Shown here: one piece after another, positions 18,573 through 28,100 of the stretch
How positions within the stretch are numbered: the stretch's first letter is position 1
Layout of the letters: the number at the start of each line of letters is the position of its first letter
From: Streptomyces sp. I6
GTDB lineage: Bacteria > Actinomycetota > Actinomycetes > Streptomycetales > Streptomycetaceae
Reading direction: 5' to 3'
Length of the DNA stretch: 64,000 nt
Assembly (NCBI GenBank): GCA_003725745.1
Contig: RHDP01000001.1
Coordinates: forward strand, 1,395,501-1,459,500
Notes under the pieces: generated by a model
Databases searched by the model: none
What the model saw: the letters and a program-made list of their open reading frames with translations, nothing else
Told to the model about the DNA's origin: nothing
Program-made: the position numbers and the translations under genes

Positions 18573-19313
18573 GTGACCACCGCTCGCCTGCCGCTGTTCC
18601 CGCTCAACGCGGTGCTGTTCCCCGGCCTCGTGCTGCCGCTGAACGTCTTCGAGGAGCGCTATCGCGCCATGATGCGCGAGCTGTTGAAGACCGACGAGTC
18701 CGAGCCCCGCCGATTCGCCGTGGTCGCCATCCGCGACGGCCGCGAGGTCGCGCCGACCGCGCCCGGGATGCCCGACCAGACCGCCCGGCCCGAGAAGGGC
18801 CCGGCCGCGGGGTTCGGCCCGGACCCGATCCAGGCGTTCCACCGCGTCGGCTGCATCGCGGATGCCGCGACCATCCGGGAACGCGCCGACGGCAGCTTCG
18901 AGGTGCTGGCCACCGGCACGACCCGGGTCGCACTGCGCTCGGTCGACGCCGCCGGCCCGTTCCTGACGGCCGAACTCGAGGAGATCCCGGAGGAGCCGGG
19001 CGAGGGCGCGGGCACCCTGGCCGAGGGCGTGCTGCGGGCCTTCCGCAACTACCAGAAGCGGCTGGCCGGAGCGCGGGAGCGGTCGCTGTCGACGACCTCG
19101 GAGCTGCCCGACGAGCCGTCCGTGGTCTCGTACCTGGTGGCTGCGGCCGCCGTGCTCGACACACCGTCGAAGCAGCGGCTGCTGCAGGCTCCGGACACGG
19201 CGACCCGGCTGCGCGAGGAACTGAAGCTGCTGCGCTCCGAGACCGCGGTGATACGGCATCTGCCGTCGCTCCCGGCGATCGATCTGACACGCTCGCCGAC
19301 GAGCCCGAACTGA
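18573..19313 (+). CDS. Lon N-terminal substrate-binding-domain protein
   Basis: A 246-aa protein that opens with TTARLPLFPLNAVLFPGLVL and LNVFEERYRAMMRELL, the hallmark of the Lon protease N-terminal (PUA-like) domain. No ATPase or protease domain follows, so it is a stand-alone substrate-recognition or adaptor protein. A helical second half contains AFRNYQKRLAGAR and KQRLLQAPDTATRLREEL. GTG 18573 is preferred because homologues begin near MTTARLPLFPLN. Its start lies 5 bases past the preceding stop, so the two are coupled. The ybaK-type gene follows after 31 bases. Confidence 0.88.
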   Translation: MTTARLPLFPLNAVLFPGLVLPLNVFEERYRAMMRELLKTDESEPRRFAVVAIRDGREVAPTAPGMPDQTARPEKGPAAGFGPDPIQAFHRVGCIADAATIRERADGSFEVLATGTTRVALRSVDAAGPFLTAELEEIPEEPGEGAGTLAEGVLRAFRNYQKRLAGARERSLSTTSELPDEPSVVSYLVAAAAVLDTPSKQRLLQAPDTATRLREELKLLRSETAVIRHLPSLPAIDLTRSPTSPN

Positions 19314-19344
19314 GCCGGACCGAACGGGGCGAGGGAGAAGGACC

Positions 19345-19845
19345 GTGGCGAAGAAGAACGGAAGGCAGCAGGGCGGGACGCCGGCGACGGTGGCGCTGAC
19401 GGCCGCCGGCACGGCCTTCACCGTGCACGCGTACGAGCACGACCCGGCCTCCGCGTCGTACGGGGAGGAGGCGGCGCGGGTACTGGGCGTGGCGCCCGAG
19501 CGGGTCTTCAAGACGCTGGTCGCCGACGTGGACGGCGAGCTGACGGTCGCCGTCGTGCCCGTCGCGGGGCAGCTGGACCTCAAGGCGCTGGCCGCGGCCG
19601 TCGGCGGCAAGCGGGCGTCGATGGCCGACCCGGCGGCGGCGGAGCGCACCACGGGCTACGTCCGGGGCGGCATCTCCCCGCTGGGGCAGCGCAGGCGCCT
19701 GCGCACCGTGCTGGACTCCTCGGCCTCCGGGTACCCGACGATCTGCGTCTCGGCGGGCCGGCGCGGGCTCGAGGTGGAGCTGGCACCGGCGGACCTGGCC
19801 TCGCTGACGAAGGCGGTCCTGGCCCCGATCGGGCGCGCCCAGTAA
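19345..19845 (+). CDS. ybaK: YbaK/EbsC-type Cys-tRNA(Pro) deacylase
   Basis: Trans-editing enzyme that hydrolyses Cys mischarged on tRNA-Pro. The 166-aa protein shows the family's YbaK pattern: YGEEAARVLGVAPERVFKTL (with the key Lys), VAVVPVAGQLDLKALAAAVG, TTGYVRGGISPLGQRRRL and TVLDSSASGYPTICVSAGRRG. GTG start at 19345 behind GGAGAAGG. It ends a three-gene plus-strand group with the Lon-N-domain gene. The deacylase assignment rests on the family, and related members differ in substrate. Confidence 0.9.
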   Translation: MAKKNGRQQGGTPATVALTAAGTAFTVHAYEHDPASASYGEEAARVLGVAPERVFKTLVADVDGELTVAVVPVAGQLDLKALAAAVGGKRASMADPAAAERTTGYVRGGISPLGQRRRLRTVLDSSASGYPTICVSAGRRGLEVELAPADLASLTKAVLAPIGRAQ

Positions 19846-19943
19846 CGCATCAGGCGGGATTCGCCCGTCAAGCCCGTCAAGGAGCGGCGTCCGGTGCGGT
19901 GCATCGCAAGGCGCCGGATCGGCCTCGTCGTGGGCGTACTCGG

Positions 19944-19989
19944 CCGATTCAGCCGATTCGGTGGATTCGGTGGATTCGGTGGATTCGGC
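19944..19989. repeat. 9-bp GGATTCGGT tandem repeat, non-coding
   Basis: GGATTCGGT (or a one-base variant) starts at 19963, 19972 and 19981, and CGATTC variants precede them. The array lies in the 575-bp stretch between ybaK and the bL37 gene. Apart from this repeat and a possible gene remnant at 20175-20384, I see nothing in that stretch. Confidence 0.85.
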
Positions 19990-20174
19990 AACGCAGCGAT
20001 TCGCCGAGCCTGCCGTGCCGGGCGTCGCGACGGGGCGAACGCTGCCTGATGCGGCGCCGGGCTCCCGCCCTCAGAGGCCGGGTACCCGCCCGCGTGGCCC
20101 GCGGCCCGCGGTCGTCCGATCCGGCGCTCCGCTCCCGAAGCTGCCACGCACTCCGTTCGTCGACCGGGCCGGCC

Positions 20175-20384
20175 TCAGCGCGGCGCGGTGGAGCTGCTCG
20201 GCACCACCTTGGTGAGGTGGTAGCGGCCGGAGCGGTGGCGGAGGACGGCGGCGAGCCGGTAGCGGGGGTCGAGGTGCGCGAGGCCGGCATCGGTGTTCCT
20301 GTTGTTGGCCAGGAGCCGGCCTCCAGGGCGCAGGCAGCGGGTGGCGTGTCCCGCGCACCCTCTCGACGGCGCGCCCGTCCTCGG
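20175..20384 (-). pseudogene. Possible remnant of a methyltransferase-like C-terminus
   Basis: An open minus-strand stretch between stops at 20385-20387 and 20175-20177 reads CLRPGGRLLANNRNTDAGL, then HLDPRYRLAAVLRHRSG and RYHLTKVVPSSS. LRPGGRLLANN resembles the motif of class I SAM methyltransferases, and codon use looks like coding sequence. It has no start codon and nothing recognisable upstream, so it looks like a 5'-deleted relic. A frame error upstream cannot be excluded. Confidence 0.4.
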
Positions 20385-20421
20385 CTACGACCGAAGGACG
20401 TCCCGTCCCGAGGGGGTGCCA

Positions 20422-20496
20422 GTGTCCAAGCGCACACGCAAGCGGAAGTGGCGGCTGAGGAAGCGCCGGGCGAACCACGGCCGCCGGCCGGCCTGA
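20422..20496 (+). CDS. Small basic ribosomal protein, bL37 type
   Basis: A 24-residue protein from GTG 20422, with GAGGGGG five bases upstream. It starts VSKRTRKRKWRLRKRR and ends ANHGRRPA. The Lys/Arg-rich body and the end ANHGxRP match the actinobacterial 50S protein bL37 as I recall it from mycobacterial ribosome structures. It is too short for standard gene callers. It sits alone between ybaK and the convergent DUF2567 gene. Confidence 0.75.
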   Translation: MSKRTRKRKWRLRKRRANHGRRPA

Positions 20497-20563
20497 CGGA
20501 AGGGCCGCCGTCCGCCGGGCCCCTCTCCCGGGCGGCGGGGGCGACCCGCCCCGGCCCCGAGCC

Positions 20564-21187
20564 TCAGCCCCGGTGGTCCGGGCCCGGCGGCAGCCACTCC
20601 AGCTCGGGGTCGCGCGGCGCGAAGAGCGCCGTGAGGGCGAGGTGCACGATCATCGCCGCGACGGGCCAGGCCAGCAGGGCGCCCTTCGCGCGAAGGCCGA
20701 GCGGCGCGTCGAAGACGACGCCCCGGCCGACCTCGCGGGCGTGGGCGACGACGTCCTGCTCGGGGCCGAGCAGATAACCGGTACCCCAGGCCAGCAGGGA
20801 CCCGAGGATCCCGCCCAGGGCGAGCGCGACGACGGTCGCGATGCCCCCGCGGCGGTTGAACCAGAAGACGACCGCGGCGCTGAGCACGCCGAAACCGAGT
20901 GCCAGCAGCACGAACGTACCGTCCACGCCCGCCGTCTCCTCGCCCTCGGTGTCGGCGGAGAAGACCGCCTTGCCGTTCGAGATCAGCGGCACCCGCGGAG
21001 CCAGCCACAGCCACAGCAGGCCGAGCGCGATCCCGGCGAGGGTCACGCCCGCCAGGACGACCGCCGCCCGGCGCAGTTCGCTCCTCATCTCCAGCCCTTC
21101 TCCGTCCGGGTGGTGCGCGGGACGCGGGTGGTTCCGGAGGCTGTCGTTCGGGGCGGGCCGGTGGGGCGGCGTCAAGGGAGCTGTCAC
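20564..21187 (-). CDS. DUF2567-type membrane protein
   Basis: A 207-aa protein with four hydrophobic helices: AAVVLAGVTLAGIALGLLWL, FVLLALGFGVLSAAVVFWF, IATVVALALGGILGSLLAWG and LLAWPVAAMIVHLALTALF. Acidic DTEGEETAGVDGTF follows the first helix. This organisation fits the actinobacterial DUF2567 family; its role is unknown. GTG 21187 (VTAPLTPPHRPAP) is used because homologues often start this way. An ATG at 21088 has the better ribosome site (GAAGGG, 6 bases) and is a real alternative. It lies downstream of the ABC exporter genes on the same strand. Confidence 0.8.
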   Translation of the reverse strand: MTAPLTPPHRPAPNDSLRNHPRPAHHPDGEGLEMRSELRRAAVVLAGVTLAGIALGLLWLWLAPRVPLISNGKAVFSADTEGEETAGVDGTFVLLALGFGVLSAAVVFWFNRRGGIATVVALALGGILGSLLAWGTGYLLGPEQDVVAHAREVGRGVVFDAPLGLRAKGALLAWPVAAMIVHLALTALFAPRDPELEWLPPGPDHRG

Positions 21188-21236
21188 CCTGACATCGTGC
21201 CAAACGTCCCCGTGACCCGCCTCACCGGCAGCGGAG

Positions 21237-22070
21237 TCAGCGGACCGCTGCCCGCCGGTACGCCAGGGTCGCGACGGCCAGCGAGACGACGCCCACGACC
21301 CCGCAGACGGCGAGGTCCAGCGCGACCGAGGGCCAGTGCGGATGCGCGTCGAACGTGCGGGCGAACGCCTCCACCCCGTATGTGGACGGCAGCAGTTCCC
21401 GCGCGAAGGCGATCGGCTCGGGCAGCCGCCCCGCCGGGAGCACCCCCAGCAGCAGGGCCGCCGACATGCCCAGCTGGCCGAGCAGCGTCGCCAGCTCCTG
21501 TCGCGGCGCGAGCAGCCCGAGCGCCGCGCCGAGGCCGGCCAGCGCGGCGCCCGCCAGCGGGATCACCGCCGCCAGCACCCACAGATGGGTGAGCGGCAGG
21601 CCGAACAGCACCGAGCCGGCGACCGCCGTCACGACCGTACCCGGCACGGTGAAGGAGGCGTAGGCCCCCGCGGCCCCGAGCACCACCGCGGCCGGCGGCA
21701 CCGGCAGCGTCGCATAGTGGTCCAGACCACCGGAAGCGCGGAGCTGGCCGAAGTACTGGGCCAGCAGATTGAGCGCGACGAACGCGACGACCAGGACGGA
21801 CGACCCGGCGACCACGGCCCGCGCCTCGGCTCCGCCGTCCACGACCCCGCGCATCAGCACCATGATCCCGACGGACTGGAACGTGGCGACGAAGAGCAGC
21901 GGTATCCGGGCGACGCGGGCCCGGGACAGCTGGGCGCGGTACACCGCCGCGAGGGCCGGCAGCAGCCGGGCTCGCGGGGCGAGCGGCGCGACACCCCCGT
22001 CGCCCCCGCTCCGGGCGTCGTCCGCCCGACGCACACGCGCGGACGCGGCCTCCGCAGGCACGATGCTCAC
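21237..22070 (-). CDS. ABC-2 type exporter permease
   Basis: A 277-aa membrane subunit that pairs with the ATPase gene upstream. Six hydrophobic helices are visible, including LLFVATFQSVGIMVLM, VLVVAFVALNLLAQYFG, VLGAAGAYASFTVPGTVVT and LAVCGVVGVVSLAVATLAY, in the usual ABC-2 layout. GTG 22070 (VSIVPAEAASARVRR) has AGGAG 9 bases upstream. The 205 bases between the ATPase stop and this start are repetitive and open in two frames, so the protein may have a longer repeat-rich N-terminus. The substrate is unknown; the family exports drugs, lipids or polysaccharides. Confidence 0.85.
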   Translation of the reverse strand: MSIVPAEAASARVRRADDARSGGDGGVAPLAPRARLLPALAAVYRAQLSRARVARIPLLFVATFQSVGIMVLMRGVVDGGAEARAVVAGSSVLVVAFVALNLLAQYFGQLRASGGLDHYATLPVPPAAVVLGAAGAYASFTVPGTVVTAVAGSVLFGLPLTHLWVLAAVIPLAGAALAGLGAALGLLAPRQELATLLGQLGMSAALLLGVLPAGRLPEPIAFARELLPSTYGVEAFARTFDAHPHWPSVALDLAVCGVVGVVSLAVATLAYRRAAVR

Positions 22071-22160
22071 CTGGCGCTGCTCCTGTTCGGTGCGGACGAT
22101 GACGGTACGGACGACGACAGTACCGACGACGACGGCACGGCGGGCACCCGCACCGGCTGC

Positions 22161-22260
22161 ACCGGCACGAGCGACGCACGCAAGGACGGTACCGGCACGA
22201 GCGACGCACGCACGGGCGGTACCGGCACGAGCGACGCACGCACGGGCGGCACCGGCACGG
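22161..22260. repeat. 30-bp tandem repeat, about 3.3 copies, between ABC exporter genes
   Basis: ACCGGCACGA begins at 22161, 22191 and 22221, with a partial copy at 22251, all 30 bp apart. The array lies between the ATPase stop (22276) and the permease start. On the minus strand one frame reads Val/Pro-rich ten-residue units starting at a GTG that overlaps the ATPase stop. That frame ends in TGA overlapping the permease GTG at 22070. Confidence 0.95.
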
Positions 22261-22275
22261 ACCACGGCTCACGGC

Positions 22276-23259
22276 TCACGCCTTCACCAGTCCCTTCGTC
22301 GCGTGCCCGCCGAGCGAGAGGTACACGTCCTCCAGGCTCGGCGTGGCCAGGGTGAAGTCGTCGAGGGCCGCGAACGCCTCGCCGCCGGTCACGGCGGCGA
22401 CGGCCGCCCGGGCCTCGTCCGGGGCGAGCCGGAGGACCCAGCGGCGCCCCGACTCCTGCGCGGACGCCCGGAGCGCCGCGACCTCGGGCACGTCGAGCGG
22501 GGCCCGCTCGCGCCACACCAGTACCACCCGGACCTCGCCGGCGACGCGCTCCTTGAGCCCGGCGGGCGTGTCGCAGGCGATGACCTTGCCCCGCTCCAGC
22601 ACCGCGACCCGGTCGAGGACCGTCTCCGCCTCGATGACGTTGTGGGTGACGAGGAGGACGGTCACCCGGTGCTCGGCACGCCGCCGGTCGACCGCCGCCC
22701 AGACCGCACGCCGGGCCACCGGGTCCATGCCGGTGGTGGGCTCGTCCAGCACGAGCACCGGCCGCTCCCCCACCAGCGTGGCCGCGAAGCAGGCGAGCCG
22801 CCGCTGCCCGCCGGAGAGCTTCTTCAGCGGGCGCCCGGCGAGGCCGGTCAGGCCGAGTTCCTCCAGGACCGTGTCGCGTTCGGCACGCGCCCGCCGCACC
22901 CCGAGCCCGCGCAGCCGGCCCGTGGTCTCGGCGGCCAGCGCGACGGTCAGCTCGTCGAGGGCGGTCGACTCCTGGCCCAGGTAGCCGATGAGCCGCGACG
23001 CCCGTTCGGGATGGCGTACGAGGTCGTGGCCGAGCACTTCGACGCTGCCGGAGTCCGGGCGCATCAGACCGGTGAGCTGCCGGACGAGGGTCGACTTCCC
23101 GGCGCCGTTGGGGCCGAGCAGCCCGAAGATCTCCCCGCGCCCCACAACGAGGCCGATCCCGTCGTTGGCACGCACCTCGGGGGTTTCGGGAAGCCCCCGC
23201 CGGGCGCGCGCGGCGGGGTACGTCTTGACCAGATCCCGCACCACGCACACCGTACTCAC
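22276..23259 (-). CDS. ABC exporter ATP-binding protein
   Basis: A 327-aa ATPase with all the nucleotide-binding motifs: Walker A GLLGPNGAGKSTL, Q-loop YLGQES, signature KKLSGGQRRLACFAATL, Walker B PVLVLDEPTTGMDP and H-loop LLVTHNVIEAE. A C-terminal accessory domain (DVPEVAALRASAQESG, ATPSLEDVYLSLGGHATK) is typical of drug- or lipid-exporter ATPases of the DrrA/CcmA type. GTG 23259 (VSTVCVVRDLVKTYP) is chosen because it lies past the NYN-domain gene stop. The next gene by transcription is the ABC-2 permease. Confidence 0.92.
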   Translation of the reverse strand: MSTVCVVRDLVKTYPAARARRGLPETPEVRANDGIGLVVGRGEIFGLLGPNGAGKSTLVRQLTGLMRPDSGSVEVLGHDLVRHPERASRLIGYLGQESTALDELTVALAAETTGRLRGLGVRRARAERDTVLEELGLTGLAGRPLKKLSGGQRRLACFAATLVGERPVLVLDEPTTGMDPVARRAVWAAVDRRRAEHRVTVLLVTHNVIEAETVLDRVAVLERGKVIACDTPAGLKERVAGEVRVVLVWRERAPLDVPEVAALRASAQESGRRWVLRLAPDEARAAVAAVTGGEAFAALDDFTLATPSLEDVYLSLGGHATKGLVKA

Positions 23260-23287
23260 GAGGGACGAGCCTAAGGGGTCGCCCGGC

Positions 23288-24553
23288 CTAGTCCCCGGCC
23301 GGGGCGCGTTCCGTGGCCGCTCGGACATCGATCTCCCGCCAGAATCCGGCCCTGATGGCATAGCGGTCGTGCTCGTCGATCTGGTCGTCCTTGTGCGCGA
23401 GCAGCCCGAAGCGCGCCGCGTACCGCAGCAGTTCGCCGTCGATGCGGTGCGGGACGCGCGGATACATGCCCGACAGCTTCTCCACGTGCGCCGGGTCCGG
23501 CAGCCGCTCCATCCAGCGCCGGGCGAAGACCTGCCCGACCTCGAACGGGTCGCCGCCCACGGTGGTGATGTCCTCCTCGCGGTCCGCCCAGCGCTGTTCG
23601 GCGCTGGTGAGCTGGGCGAGGGTCGGCAGCGACGCCACCTCCGGGGACTCGGCGGGCACGCCGCCCGGGCGTTCGATCCAGCCCTTGTCGGAGGACCAGC
23701 GCAGCGTCGCCCCGGCGGCCGGATGGCGCTCCGCCTGACCGGAGGGACCGCGCAGGCCCGCCAGGTCCTTGGGGGTGGGGACGCCCTTCGGGTGCTGGTG
23801 GGCGGCGGGGGCGCCGTCGCCGGTTCCGCTCGCGGCGGCCGGGGCGGGGCGGGCCGTGCCGTTGCCGCCCGTCACCGGGCTGCCCGTCTCCTCCGAGCGC
23901 TCCGTCGCGGAGGGCGCCGACTCGGGCAGCGGGGCGGACAGGATGGCCGCGATCTCGGGCCGGGGCGCGGGCGGCGGGGCGCAGACGCCGGTGAGTTCCT
24001 TGACGCGCACGGCCTGGGTGATCCAGACGCGGTCGAGGACGCGGCGCTCGTCGGCCTCGGCGACCAGGTCCTCGGACTGGTTGTAGTCGCCGTCGGCGGC
24101 CTGGACGGCCCAGAGATGGACGGCGACGCCGTGCTCCTTCGCCGACATCAGCCCGGGGAGCAGATCGCCGTCCCCGGTCACCAGCACCACGTCCGAGCAG
24201 GCCCGGTTCCTGGCGAGTTCGGTGAGTTCGGCGTGCATGGCGGCGTCTACGCCCTTCTGGGCCCAGCGGCCGTCGCTGCGGGTGAGCGCGCCCAGCCGCA
24301 CGGTGACCCGGGGCATGACCCGCAGGCGCCGGTGCTCCGGCTGGGGGACCCGGTCGGGGGCTCCGTCGAACCAGTAGATGCGCAGCAGCGGGCGCTCGGT
24401 GTCGGCCTCGGCGCGCTCGCGCAGGGCCTGGATGAGGGCGGCGTGGTCGACGGTGATGCGGGAACGGGCCGGTTCCCCGGCGAGGAGGCTCGCGGCGGCT
24501 CCCAGCAGATAGCCGGCGTCCACCAGGACGACGCAGCGGTCCACGCGTTCCAC
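23288..24553 (-). CDS. NYN/PIN-like nuclease-domain protein
   Basis: A 421-aa protein whose N-terminal half is a NYN domain of the PIN-like nuclease fold: RCVVLVDAGYLLGAAASLL (first Asp), RIYWFDGAPD, QKGVDAAMHAELTELAR and DVVLVTGDGDLLPGLMSAK (further acids). A Pro/Ala-rich linker (about residues 225-290) leads to a conserved helical C-terminal region with EDITTVGGDPFEVGQVFARR and YAARFGLLAHKDDQIDEHD. Such proteins are conserved in streptomycetes; RNA cleavage is a family inference. GTG 24553 is chosen; GTG 24544 has better spacing from AAAGAGG. Confidence 0.85.
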   Translation of the reverse strand: MERVDRCVVLVDAGYLLGAAASLLAGEPARSRITVDHAALIQALRERAEADTERPLLRIYWFDGAPDRVPQPEHRRLRVMPRVTVRLGALTRSDGRWAQKGVDAAMHAELTELARNRACSDVVLVTGDGDLLPGLMSAKEHGVAVHLWAVQAADGDYNQSEDLVAEADERRVLDRVWITQAVRVKELTGVCAPPPAPRPEIAAILSAPLPESAPSATERSEETGSPVTGGNGTARPAPAAASGTGDGAPAAHQHPKGVPTPKDLAGLRGPSGQAERHPAAGATLRWSSDKGWIERPGGVPAESPEVASLPTLAQLTSAEQRWADREEDITTVGGDPFEVGQVFARRWMERLPDPAHVEKLSGMYPRVPHRIDGELLRYAARFGLLAHKDDQIDEHDRYAIRAGFWREIDVRAATERAPAGD

Positions 24554-24776
24554 CCTCTTTCGGGAACCTCGGGATCGGAGTTGCTTCGGGTTTCCTTCGA
24601 GTCTGCCCGAACGCCGGAGGGTTGACCGCCGGAACTCGATCATCGGCGTGGCGGGGAGTGAAGCCGCACCGTAACAGCAGCCGGTTACTCACTGCAATGA
24701 TCCGACATGCGCAGAGTATTCGGCTGTGTGAGGCTGAGGGCGGCCCTGGCCCCTACATCCCACGGGAGGCATCACC

Positions 24777-24931
24777 ATGGCCAAGAACAAGAACCGAGAA
24801 CGCAAGGCCCGAGCGGCTCCCCCGCCGAGCGCGGCACCCAGGAGGCCCGGACCCCGGAGGTCCAGGCGGAGGTGCCGATGGCGACGGGCACGCCCCACAA
24901 GGGGCGGCAGAAGCGCTTCGGCCACAACTGA
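24777..24931 (+). CDS. Small basic protein ending KGRQKRFGHN (one-base frame break)
   Basis: ATG 24777 behind GGGAGG (7 bases) gives MAKNKNRERKAR. The frame then breaks at CCCCC 24819-24823, and the shifted frame reads AERGTQEARTPEVQAE and ends TPHKGRQKRFGHN. One added base joins them into a 51-aa protein, 156 bases in all. I recall streptomycete small proteins with the same beginning and end. Its high charge suggests RNA or ribosome contact, but no function is known. The following 16-bp hairpin supports a real transcript end. Confidence 0.7.
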
Positions 24932-24971
24932 CGCGCCGGGACCGGCCGGCGGACCCTGCTGTGACGTATGC

Positions 24972-25010
24972 GTGAGGGGCGCGCCCGAAGATCACGGGCG
25001 CGCCCCTCAC
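24972..25010. terminator. Perfect 16-bp hairpin between convergent genes
   Basis: The arms at 24972-24987 (GTGAGGGGCGCGCCCG) and 24995-25010 are perfectly complementary around a 7-base loop. The hairpin lies between the small plus-strand gene and the minus-strand dnaE end, so it can serve as a bidirectional terminator. The remaining 115 bases before dnaE hold nothing I recognise. Confidence 0.8.
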
Positions 25011-25125
25011 TCACGCCGGGCCGGGCGGGCCGTGCGTCCCGGACGCCGCCGACGGCCCGGCACTGCCGTCGGGGCGCGGCCGTCGACGGTGCCGGGACCG
25101 CTCCCGGTACCGCGGGGGCCCGGCC

Positions 25126-28100
25126 TCAGCCGGCCAGGCAGGACGGGCCGAGCAGCACCTTCAGGTCGCCGAACAGCGCGGGATCGGGCTGGACCCGGTG
25201 CCGGTCGAGACGGAGCACGGTGGTCTTGCGGGCGCCCTGGAGCTTGATCCGCACCTCCGTGTTGCCCTTGTGGTGGCCGAGGATCTCGCCGAGCCGGCTG
25301 ACCATGGGCGGAGTGACCTTCACCGTCGGAATGGTGATCACCACGGGTGCGTTGGCGCCCGCCGAGGACAGGTCGGGGACCATCAGCTCCATCGCGACCA
25401 GCCGCGGGACGTCCTCGCGCTTGTCGAGCCTGCCCTTCACGAAGACGACCGTGTCCTCGACGAGCTGGGTGGACACCAGCTGGTACGTCGCCGGGAAGAA
25501 CATGCACTCGATCGAGCCCGCCAGATCCTCGACGGTGGCGATCGCCCAGGCGTTGCCCTGCTTGGTCATCTTCCGCTGAAGGCCCGAGATGATCCCGCCG
25601 ATGGTGACGACCGCGCCGTCGGCGTGCTCCCCGCCGGTGAGCTGGGCGATGGCCGCGTCGGTCTTGTCGCTGAGGACGTGCTCGATACCGAAGAGCGGGT
25701 GGTCGGAGACGTACAGACCGAGCATCTCCCGCTCCTGGGCGAGCAGGTACGACTTCTCCCACTCCACGTCGGAGAACTCGACGTCGAGTCCGAAGCCCGG
25801 CTCGCCGCTCGTCTCGTCGCCCATGCCGCCGAAGAGGTCGAACTGGCCCTCGGCCTCCTTGCGCTTGACCGCCACCACGTTGTCGATCATCGGTTCGTGC
25901 TGGGCGACCAGGCCCTTGCGGGTGTGGCCCATCTCGTCGAAGGCACCGGCCTTGATGAGCGACTCGACGGTCCGCTTGTTGCAGACGACCGCCTCGACCT
26001 TGTCCAGGAAGTCCGGGAAGGTGGCGTACTTCCCCTTGGCCTTGCGGCACTTGATGATCGAGTCCACGACGTTCTGCCCGACGTTCCGGACGGCCGTGAG
26101 GCCGAAGAGGATCACGTCGTCGCCCTGGGCCGCGAAGTTCGGCTCCGACTCGTTCACATTGGGCGGCAGGACCTTGATGCCCATGCGGCGGCACTCGTTC
26201 AGATAGACGGCGGACTTGTCCTTGTCGTCCTTGACCGAGGTGAGCAGGGCCGCCATGTACTCGGCCGGGTGGTTGGCCTTGAGGAAGGCGGTCCAGTACG
26301 AGACGAGGCCGTAGGCGGCGGAGTGCGCCTTGTTGAAGGCGTACCCGGCGAAGGGGACCAGCACGTCCCACAGCGCCTGGACGGCCTCGTCGCTGTAGTC
26401 GTTCTTGCGGGCGCCCGCCTGGAAGATCGTGAAGTTCTTGGCCAGTTCCTCGGGCTTCTTCTTGCCCATGACGCGCCGGAGGATGTCGGCCTCGCCGAGC
26501 GAGTAGCCGGCGATGATCTGGGCGGCCTTCTGCACCTGCTCCTGGTAGACGATCAGGCCGTAGGTGACGTCCAGGACCTCCTTGAGCGGCTCCTCCAGCT
26601 CCGGGTGGATCGGGGTGATCTCCTGCTGGCCGTTCTTGCGCAGGGCGTAGTTGGTGTGCGAGTTCATGCCCATCGGGCCCGGCCGGTAGAGGGCCGACAC
26701 GGCGGAGATGTCCTCGAAGTTGTCGGGCTTCATCAGCCGCAGCAGCGAGCGCATCGGGCCGCCGTCGAACTGGAACACGCCCAGGGTGTCGCCGCGCTGC
26801 AGCAGCTCGAACGTCGTGGGGTCGTCGAGCGGCAGGCTCAGGAGGTCGATGTCGATCCCCTTGTTGGCCTTCACCATCTTGACGGCGTCGTCCATGATCG
26901 TGAGGTTGCGCAGGCCCAGGAAGTCCATCTTCAGCAGGCCGAGCGACTCGCAGCTCGGATAGTCCCACTGGGTGATGGTGACGCCGTCGGTGTGCCTCAC
27001 CCACACCGGGACATGGTCGGTGATGGTCTCGCTGGACATGATCACGCCGGCGGCGTGCACACCCATCTGCCGGACCAGGCCCTCCACACCGCGGGCGGTG
27101 TCGATGACCTTCTTGACGTCCGGCTCGTTCTCGTACATCCCGCGGATCTCGCCGGCCTCGCTGTAGCGCGGGTGCTGGGGGTCGAGGATGCCGGAGAGCG
27201 GGATGCCCTTGCCGAGGACGTCGGCGGGCATGGCCTTGGTGAGCCGGTCGCCCATCGCGTACGGGTAGCCGAGCACCCGGGCGGAGTCCTTGATCGCGTT
27301 CTTGGCCTTGATGGTGCCGTAGGTACCGATCATGGCGACCTTGTCGGCGCCGTACTTCTCCGTCACGTACCTGATCACCTCGACGCGCCTGCGCTCGTCG
27401 AAGTCGATGTCGACATCGGGCATCGAGATGCGCTCGGGGTTGAGGAACCGCTCGAAGATCAGGCCGTGCGGGATGGGGTCGAGGTCGGTGATGCCCATGG
27501 CGTACGCCACGATCGAGCCTGCCGCGGAGCCCCGGCCGGGGCCGACCGCGATGCCCTGGTTCTTGGCCCACATGATGAAGTCGGCGACGACGAGGAAGTA
27601 GCCCGGGAAGCCCATCGAGATGATCGTGTCCATCTCGTACTCGACCTGCTGCATGCGGTCGTCCGGGATCCCGTCGGGGAAGCGCCGGTGCATGCCGCGC
27701 ATGGTCTCCTCGCGGAACCAGGAGACCTCCGTGTGCCCCTCGGGGATGTCGAACCTCGGCATCAGGTCGCGCTTCTCGAACATCCCGGTCGTGTCGACCT
27801 GCTCGGCGACCAGCAGGGTGTTGCGGCAGCCCTCCTGCCAGGCGTCGGAGGCGTCGATCGCATACATCTCGTCGGTCGACTTCAGGTAGTAGCCGGTGCC
27901 GTCGAACTTGAAGCGGTCCGGGTCCGAGAGGTTCTTGCCGGTCTGGATGCACAGCAGCGCGTCATGGGCGCCGGCCTCGTGGGCGTACGTGTAGTGCGAG
28001 TCGTTGGTGACCAGCGGCGGGATACCGAGCTTGCGGCCGATCTCCAGCAGCCCGTCCCGGACGCGGCGCTCGATCTCGATGCCGTGGTCCATCAGCTCCA

